This document shows, piece after piece, positions 57,260-64,000 of a stretch of 64,000 bases of DNA. The notes beneath the pieces are model-generated. The model was not told the DNA's origin and did no database searches. It saw only the letters and a program-made list of their open reading frames with translations. Position 1 is the stretch's first letter. Each line of letters opens with the position of its first letter. The translations under genes and the position numbers were made by a program. The stretch comes from Tupaia tana (lineage: Eukaryota > Chordata > Mammalia > Scandentia > Tupaiidae): NCBI GenBank assembly GCA_026018925.1, contig JAKSZU010000002.1, positions 53,710,337-53,774,336 of the forward strand, in the 5' to 3' direction.

Positions 57260-57560
57260 CAGGTTGAGAGAATAGAAAGAAGTGTTATTTAAGATGAACC
57301 TTGCGGTAGGTAGGATTTCAGACTCTGAGAGAAGTGGGGAAGGTATTCCAAGAAGGAGAAAGTGAGCCTCTGAAACTTGCCAAGGGCACAGAGGTAGTTT
57401 GGTTTTACAATGGGATTGACTATGAAGTAAAAGAGTTAGATGTAGTGGGGAGGTGGCTTACAGCACTCTAGATCAGAAAAGATCATGTCTGAGTATTGTA
57501 TTTAGGCCTTTCTCAGGGGGTAATGGGAACCTTGAAAAGTTTTGAAAAAAGAGGATGACA
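57260..57560 (-). mobile_element. L2-like fragment (weak)
   Basis: 'gaagtgttatttaagatgaa' and 'gggaaggtattccaagaagg' resemble antisense L2. Confidence 0.5.
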
Positions 57561-57577
57561 AAATTTATATACATGAG

Positions 57578-57702
57578 AGTTCTTCAAAAAGTTCACAGAA
57601 AATATGTACTATGAAAAAACTATGTGTGGATTTCAAATTTTTTTTTGCACCCAAATAAACCTATACTTGAATTCCATTTTCCCACAAATGTACTGAAGTA
57701 CC
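57578..57702 (+). mobile_element. MITE-Q copy 2
   Basis: Left end 'agttcttcaaaaagttcaca', interior 'gaaaaaactatgtgtggatt' and 'cccaaataaacctatac', right end 'acaaatgtactgaagtacc'. Same size and order as 17226-17345. Confidence 0.78.
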
Positions 57703-57754
57703 TTCATATGCTGAAAAAGGGAAAAGTGAGGAAACGTGACAAAAAGTATTTCCT

Positions 57755-57960
57755 AATGTCAGATATCATGTTCATACAACATTTATTATCACCTTTGATT
57801 TTCAGAATAATGCCATCTTGGAAATTGGAAAGTTGAGGTCCACAGAGAGGAAGAGATGTGCTTAGACCCCCCGTGCCCCTCTGAAGCTGGTCAGCAGAGG
57901 AGCTCCTATTCAAGCCCAGCACCAAAGCAAGTGCCCTGTCCAGCCTGCCGCTTAACCTCA
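57755..57960 (-). repeat. MIR
   Basis: 'caacatttattatcaccttt' and 'ggaaattggaaagttgaggt' match reverse MIR. Confidence 0.65.
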
Positions 57961-58313
57961 AGTGTAGCTCCCATATCATCATCTACTTTCCTTTTAGTCA
58001 GTATGGCTATTTTAAGGATTAGGATCTGGAATGCATATTGCTTTTAAAGTTGGGAAGCAGGCAGATTAAAAGCAAAAATCTTCAAAAGCACAGGGCACCT
58101 CTAGAAATATCATTTAGCCTTCTAAACAAAAGCAATATGTGAACTGGTTCTTATGGTTCTTACCAACAGGGTCAATGGGTGAAGTTGAAACTTTTTCTGT
58201 TATGTCTATTGGATCCAAGTAATCAATTATGGTAATTTGTACATAAACTACAAGAAATATGTAGGGAGAGTAATTACCGGGTGAGTAGCCACTCTAATAT
58301 CAACTATATTTTC

Positions 58314-58701
58314 TTTTCCTTTTTCCTGTTTCTTTTCCTTCCTCCCTTTTTTCCTCCCTTCCTCCCTCCTTCTTTCTTTCTTTTTTCTTTCTCTCTTCTT
58401 TCTTTCTTTTCTTCTTTCTTTTTCTCTCTTCTTTTTCTCTTTCTTCAATTTGCCAGAGGCTGTGTGCACTCACCAGAGACAGAGAGACAAAGACAGAGAG
58501 GGATAGTGAGAGAGTATCCTCTGTAGGGAAGAGTCACACCACAATCCCTTCTCTTCCATTTCTCTCCTTTTGGGGTTTTGGGCATACACACATGCCCAAA
58601 CATGCACCTGGCATTTTCTCAAGCTGCCGGATCTGGGATTTGAACTGTGGTTCGCTGTGTGGGATCTAGCTGCTTTAATCACCATACCACAGGCTATCCT
58701 T
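58314..58701 (-). mobile_element. SINE-A with about 130-base pyrimidine tail, perfect TSD
   Basis: Identical 13-bp TSDs 'caactatattttc' at 58301-58313 and 58702-58714. The T tail is replaced by CTTT/CTTCC repeats from 58314 to about 58445. The body ends 'catgccacaggct'-like text at 58695. Confidence 0.95.
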
Positions 58702-58714
58702 CAACTATATTTTC

Positions 58715-59152
58715 AATGCAGTATAGACAGTCACTTTCAAATACCCTCTGCTCCCCAAATGTTGCAAGAGCATCCCATCTCCAAGAAGACAAAATACTAC
58801 CTTCCGCATCTACATGAATGACAGATGTAGTAAGGAAAGCCATGATCACTTGATCTTTTGGTCTAATTATTCTTCCAAATCCTCAGATATATTGAAAAAT
58901 GAGAAAGAGCAAAACTAAGATGAGAAAGAAGAGTTAATGCTCCTAAAGTATAAAAATAAAATTGTACCATGGCATATTCCAGTAGAATAACTCATGTATT
59001 TTTAAATGTGCTCTCCTTCAAGGGCACAGCTTTTTAGTATTTTGGAGGCAATGCTTGCAGAGGTAACTTGGGTGCTGTTTTGAAAATGGTATGCAAGGAC
59101 ACCTACTCTAGGATATGATTGTGTCAAACAATTTGGCAGACAAGAGATGAAA
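58715..59152. other. Intron sequence, no recognised feature
   Basis: Nothing recognised. Confidence 0.5.
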
Positions 59153-59165
59153 CTGCTGAAAGCCT

Positions 59166-59427
59166 TGGAGGCACAGAGCAGGTGGCACGGAGATTAAAGC
59201 AGCTCCATCTCACATGGCTAACTTTGTGGTTGGAATCCTGGACCCAGTGACTTGAAAATCACCCTAGGTGTATGTGCATGTGTGCCCAAAATCTGAGGGG
59301 AGAATGAAGGAGAAGGGGTTGCAGTGTGGTCATCACTCCTAGGGGAGTGATTTCTTACTTCCTCTTTCTCTATCGCTGTCTCTCCAACAAGTGCATGAAC
59401 CCTGTAGTAAAGTAAAACCAAACAAAC
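59166..59427 (+). mobile_element. SINE-A, long form, perfect TSD
   Basis: Identical 13-bp TSDs 'ctgctgaaagcct' at 59153-59165 and 59428-59440. Head 'agagcaggtggcacggagat' is diverged but the rest is complete. Confidence 0.96.
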
Positions 59428-59582
59428 CTGCTGAAAGCCTCACTTTAATTGAGCACCCTGCTGTGCTATACACCCACTGTGTGTCTTTATCAGGACTTGT
59501 GTTGGGGCCAGATAGGTCAAGATCAACAAACTGAATCACAGTAGGGGTTGTGAACTCACCTTAAAAAAATGATGTCATAAAG

Positions 59583-59750
59583 GTTTTTTTTTTTAGGTTT
59601 TTGCCATATAATGTGTGTGCTTGCCAAGAGAGACAGAGAGAAACAGAGAGAAGGAAAGTGAGAAATCAGCCCCCAGGGAGGACGGCCACTCCACAATCCC
59701 TTATCCTCTCAGGATTTTGGGTACACACACACAGTGTGATTTTCAAGACT
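59583..59750 (-). mobile_element. SINE-A, 5'-truncated
   Basis: T run, 'aggtttttgccatataatgt', AG tract, 'ggacggccactccacaatcc' and 'gtacacacacacagtgtgat', then it stops before the tRNA head. Typical 5' truncation of retroposition. Confidence 0.93.
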
Positions 59751-60399
59751 TTTTTTCTTAAACTTTAGTATCAATATCTGATAGCTATTCTTTGGGTGGG
59801 GGAAGGGGTAACAGGCAGCATATTTTTCACTTCCCTGTCTATTTGTACCTCAAAACATATTCTGTGGCTTCTCTTGAAATCTTCCCAACAATGCCTGATT
59901 CTTTCCACATACAAGAAGACCATGGTTGTAGAAATGGGTATGTGAATATGTGCATGTCTGTATGTGCACATGTGTGTGTATATGTGGGAGTCTCCTTCCT
60001 TTTTGCTCTATCTATAGATACGTTCACATCACAATTCACACTGCATCCTAATTGTTGGAAATTGTTCTATCTGTCAAACAATCTCTTGTGGAGCATGTAC
60101 TGTGTCTCAATGTACTTCTGATTTCCTGGGGCAGGAATAATGTCTAGCACTGCTCCTTAAATACTTAGCAAGTGAATGAATGTTTCAGCTGTAACCAGAC
60201 TAGAGAATGTTTGATAGATAAAATATTGTCTATGGTGTTGAGGGTAAAAATTTTGATGCATGAATATAAAACTAGATTCCAGGACAAATTTATTGATGTC
60301 TCATTTACATCTAGTAAAATATATTAAAATTCCCCTACGTTTTGATAAATAGATAGAATTGAGTAAAAGTAGATGGTCTTAGACACTTACCTGGGCCTT

Positions 60400-60495
60400 G
60401 CCATCAGGATCTCTGACTAAGTAAAGGCAGAGTGAGGCCTGGGCACCAGGATTTATAACATCTACTCAGGTGATTCTGATAATACCAGTCAAGAA
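60400..60495 (+). mobile_element. hAT-Charlie fragment (MER20-like)
   Basis: 'ggatctctgactaagtaaag', 'gagtgaggcctgggcaccag' and 'tcaggtgattctgataatac' match the family also seen at 28925. Fragmentary. Confidence 0.65.
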
Positions 60496-60529
60496 TCATT
60501 AGAGTAGAAGGTGCTCTGCCACTGTATTT

Positions 60530-60787
60530 TTTTTTAAAAAGTGTATTTGTTTATTTCTTTCATTAGAGAGAGAGAGAGAAATAGAGAGATAGAGAGGGAA
60601 AGAGGGGCACAAACAGATACAGGCATCCCAACAGGGTCTTCATGCATGTTCCACCCCCAGCTCCTCCAGATCACACTGTGTGCACACACACACAGCGCAC
60701 ACAGGAAGACCTCGGGACACAAACGTCAGATCTTACCATGAGGTAAATGCAAAGTGTTGTATTACCACTCTGTGACGGGCTGGACCA
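60530..60787 (-). mobile_element. SINE-B, with TSD
   Basis: TSD 'tctgccactgtattt' (60515-60529) and 'tctgccattgtattt' (60788-60802). Tail 'aagtgtatttgtttatttc', 'caacagggtcttcatgcatg', reverse B-box area 'ggacacaaacgtcagatctt', head 'attaccactctgtgacgggc'. The best-bounded SINE-B. Confidence 0.95.
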
Positions 60788-60802
60788 TCTGCCATTGTAT
60801 TT

Positions 60803-62425
60803 GATATTTTCTTTGCTCTTCTCATCCCTAGGCCCATTCATCAATCTCAGACAACTATTAGTATTGAAGATGAAACCAAAACCATGTCTATTCAGCACCA
60901 TTCATAGAAATAAGACCTAAGTACTCAGCCACTTGGCTAGAGTCATCTATAATTTCTGGTTATTTAGCAAAAAAACAGCTGCTAAATGACATTTTGAAAC
61001 GAACATGAGATATCCACTCAAAGAAATAAAAATGTCTATGAATCAGAATGAATTAAAAAAAAATTGTGATTTAGGAGGTCCAAGTGAGCATTGCTATTGA
61101 GAGGTGTTTGGGTGAGAGCAGAAAGCAGGTTCTCAAACTATGTTGTTCTGTGTCCAAATGCAACTGCACACCTGATGTGTTTTAAATGTCAGATTTCAGG
61201 GGAATCTGTGAATAGTGAGATCAATATCATGTCAAAATCTAAAGACTAGAGTGCTGAAAAAATAAGCGGAAATTCATTTGTCTTCCAGGAGAGTGGTTGG
61301 TTTTGCAGTGCCAACCCTTAATTAATGGAAGACAAGGACAAAAGATGATCCTGTCTCCTCTGTCCTTCACTTCACTGAGAATATCAGAAGATGTGCAGGT
61401 TTGGCTTTGGATTAAGAAGATGGCACACTCTTTTTCCTATTTGAATTTCAGTTCTTACAAATCAAGGCTTGTATCTGAGTGAAGTTCATCCTACCAAACA
61501 CCAGGAGTCTGTCACCATGCTACTCTTCATTTCTGCCCCTGAGACTGTGATCATAGTCCAATAACTCAAGTAATGGAGTGCTGGAGGCCTTGGCCAGTGA
61601 CATGACATCTTGTGATAATAGACTCTGACCTTTTGTGATGTTTTACTGTGAATAATGATATATTTGGGGGAGTATGTGACTAATCAAATCAAACAAACCA
61701 AAAGAACCATCATTAATCAAAACAGGTACATTTGGTATAAAGAAACATAAAAGTGTATGAAGCCTCTTTGTACTGCTGACATTCTGGGAAGACCATTATC
61801 AGTAAATATTGTAAGAATCCATTGTTTAAGATGAGTCTTTAGAAAGAATACATGGAGGAATCACCGTGCTTTTGAAAAAAGACATCGAGCTATTCCTAAG
61901 AGGAAGGAAATCATGGAAACTCCACTGTGGAGAAATCTGGAAGAGCGCTTTACACTGTCATTTACAGGGTGCATGTTGATCGCACCAGCAGCCAGGACTG
62001 GTAGAAAACAGCTGAGCTAGCAGTTCTGCCAAACCGAGCATCTCCCTGTAATTAGAGTTGGCTGGGGAAAAGATGGCACAAAGAGGAAAGAAAAATATGT
62101 GGCCTCCGACTGGGGGAGGGCAAGAAAACTGACTAAGTTTCTCTCAAGAGATTTTAAATTCAAGGACCTAGCTAGGTGTGACCTTGGATTTTATCTTTCA
62201 GGCTGCTGTGCTGCCCAACATGGTAGCCAGGAGCCTCACTGAGTTCTTGAATTGTGGCTTATTCAATACGAGACACACTGTTCGTGTGAAATACACACTG
62301 AATTGCAAAAACTTAGTACAAAAATATCTCAATTTTTTTTTTTTACTATGGATTGCATGGTAAAATGATAATATTTAGAATATATGTCAGATACAATGAA
62401 ATATTTCATAAAAATGAATTTTACA
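60803..62425. other. Intron sequence, mostly featureless
   Basis: A hAT-like scrap may lie at 61130-61215 ('aggttctcaaactatgttgt'). No gene, exon or other repeat recognised. Confidence 0.5.
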
Positions 62426-62680
62426 TTGGCTGGCCCATGGCATGGTGGTTAAAGTAGTCGGATCAGAAATGGCTGACTTCGAAGTTCGAGTCCTGGATTT
62501 GGTGGCTTCAGAAAAATGTTGGGCATGTTTGTGTTTCAAAATCCTAAGACAGTGAGATGGAGGAGGAGGATGAATTGTGGCCTGACCATTCCTTGTAGGA
62601 GGCACTTTTTCACTTTCTCTTTCTCTCTCATTATCTATCCCTAGCGAGGAAATGTGCCCTATGGCAACATTTTTGAAATC
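62426..62680 (+). mobile_element. SINE-A, long form, diverged
   Basis: Head 'ggcccatggcatggtggtta', B box 'aagttcgagtcctgga', end 'aaatgtgccctatggcaaca'. Confidence 0.92.
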
Positions 62681-62929
62681 AATTAATTTCACCCACTTTT
62701 TTCTACCGTCTTTAAACATGCTTTATAGAAAACTGTACATTATTCATCCTCCTTGTTTTTGATTTCTATTGGACAGCACCGACTTAGACCTTTTTTTCGT
62801 CACTGTTAAATATGGCTAGTAGTGGTAACTTGGGTGGCAGAGAGTTCCACGGGAAGAAAGTGCGGGCCATGAGGCAACATGCCAGGGTGAACGAAGCATT
62901 ACAGCTACTTCTTGCTGACTGAAAACTTT

Positions 62930-63045
62930 AGCGTTGGGAATGTGAAGAGCAATCACAGGAGACCTAAACTAACCAGGTCTGACTTGGTCACCACTGGACC
63001 TCCCTGTGCTCAAGTGGTTAGTCTGTAAAATGGGAGGGCAGGACC
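62930..63045 (+). repeat. MIR fragment
   Basis: 'ctgacttggtcaccactgga' and 'agtctgtaaaatgggagggc' resemble sense MIR. Confidence 0.6.
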
Positions 63046-63163
63046 AAATTCTTGATGATACAGAAAGAGCAGAGAAGCTCTGAACCTACTTTGGTCACCA
63101 TCTCTCCAAACTCAAGAATAATTCTGCTAAAAATAATTAGAATGAACCTCGTAGGCCTTTTTA

Positions 63164-63395
63164 AAAAATTTTTATTTTTTGCCATGGAGTGTAAGAGAGA
63201 CAGAGAGAGAAAGTGGAGCAACCCCTGGGAGAATGGCCACACTGTAATTCCTTTTTGTCCAGTCTCCTTTGGAGATTTTGAGCACACATGCACATGTGCC
63301 TGGCATGTTTTTCAAGGCGCTTGTCTAGACTCGGAACTATGCAGTCAGTCCTGTGGGATCTGGCTGCCTTAACCTCCATGCCACTGGCTGGCCCC
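63164..63395 (-). mobile_element. SINE-A, long form, diverged
   Basis: 'tttattttttgccatggagt' to 'cctccatgccactggctggc'. The flanks 'gtaggccttttta' / 'ataggtcttcatt' may be a decayed TSD. Confidence 0.9.
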
Positions 63396-63669
63396 CATAG
63401 GTCTTCATTCTCAGTCAAGACCTAACTATTCATGTTAGTTGTACTTCAGTTCTTCTCATGGGGACAAAGTTACAGATCTTCCTGCGATATATTAATACAC
63501 TTACAGATAAATGACCTAGTGCAAAATGAGATTTCATCTCCCTCTTAAGGACTCTGAAATTTTAAAAAAGAAAAATCTTACAAAGAGAAATGTATTTGCT
63601 TTCTTTCACACCCTCACATAAAGTATCAGTTATGGTACTGTTATTCCACCAATTAAGAAGTCTAAGACT

Positions 63670-63775
63670 GGGGCCGGTAGGTGGCATGGTGGACTCCCCC
63701 ATGGCCGAGCATGGTTCAAGTCCTAGACGTGGTGGCTTGCTTTCTCACTTCCCTCCTCCTCTCATCAAACTGGAA

Positions 63776-63807
<32 letters not shown>

Positions 63808-63838
63808 GAGTTAAATAAAATAACATTTTTTTCAAAAA
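63670..63838 (+). mobile_element. SINE-A, short form, perfect TSD, (AAT)n tail
   Basis: Identical 15-bp TSDs 'aagaagtctaagact' at 63655-63669 and 63839-63853. Junction 'gtggcttgctttctcacttc', then an (AAT)9 microsatellite in the tail. The head has lost about 10 bases before the anticodon stem. Confidence 0.97.
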
Positions 63839-63857
63839 AAGAAGTCTAAGACTATTT

Positions 63858-64000
63858 AAGTTTATCTATTAATTTTTTTCATGACAGAGAAACAGAGGTA
63901 TCCTCAACAGGGTCTTCATGCCACAATCCACTCCCAGTCTCAGCCAGCTCAGATTACAGGTGTGCACATGCCCAGTATACTCAGGGAGGTTCTGGGACAT
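63858..64000 (-). mobile_element. SINE-B, cut by window end
   Basis: 'aagtttatctattaattttt', 'caacagggtcttcatgccac' and 'cagtatactcagggaggttc' are the reverse family order. The head lies beyond 64000. Confidence 0.85.

Noticed and set aside
1..64000. CRISPR array or bacterial defence system
   Set aside because: Repeats are dispersed, in both strands, irregularly spaced and have TSDs. The sequence is a mammalian intron.

Overview
This window is nuclear DNA from a placental mammal. The only protein-coding sequence I can support is the first coding exon of FYN, a Src-family tyrosine kinase. It lies on the minus strand at 577-823. FYN runs right to left, so 1-576 is the start of the intron after this exon. 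Everything from 835 to 64000 lies upstream of the start codon and is best read as a very long 5' UTR intron (inference). I recognised no upstream non-coding exon, promoter, CpG island, RNA gene, CRISPR array or second gene. Nearly all other long open frames are translations of repeats or chance.

About 49 copies, roughly one per 1.3 kb, belong to one tRNA-derived SINE family, called SINE-A here. Its sense structure is a tRNA-like head with a Pol III B box (GGTTCGAGTCC), then a TG/CA-rich middle ending 'gcccaagatcccgagagg', a 'ggagaatggaggagaa' block, a CT-rich tract, and the end 'gccctatagcaaaaa' plus an A tail. Many copies have 10-17 bp target-site duplications (TSDs), so the family has been active fairly recently. 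A short form (about 165-200 bp) lacks the middle block. Two further tRNA-derived families occur: SINE-B (8 copies, B box GGTTCGTATCC, tail ATAAATAAACTT) and SINE-C (2 copies). No Alu, B1, B2, ID, Bov-tA or Can-SINE was seen. The family resembles the tRNA-derived CYN SINEs described from colugos (Dermoptera), so I suggest a colugo such as Galeopterus with moderate confidence. I could not compare with a repeat library.

Older shared mammalian repeats underlie these insertions: MIR, L2, L1 3' ends, MaLR-type LTRs, hAT-Charlie elements (MER5A-, MER1- and MER20-like) and a TIR transposon fossil. A degenerate L1 ORF2 spans 46140-48530 and is split by a SINE-A and by a 586-bp solo LTR. Two small inverted-repeat elements also recur: MITE-P (3 copies, an almost perfect hairpin) and MITE-Q (2 copies).

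Layout: 1-0.9 kb FYN exon and flanks; 0.9-25 kb intron with mostly minus-strand SINE-A; 26-47 kb intron with mostly plus-strand SINE-A and several nested clusters (27.2-27.8, 37.3-38.4, 45.6-46.1 kb); 46-48.5 kb L1/LTR/SINE stack; 48.5-64 kb intron with fewer insertions and more old L1, L2 and MIR. I found no undescribed functional system. The most interesting signals are the SINE families and their variants, and the MITE-P hairpins.
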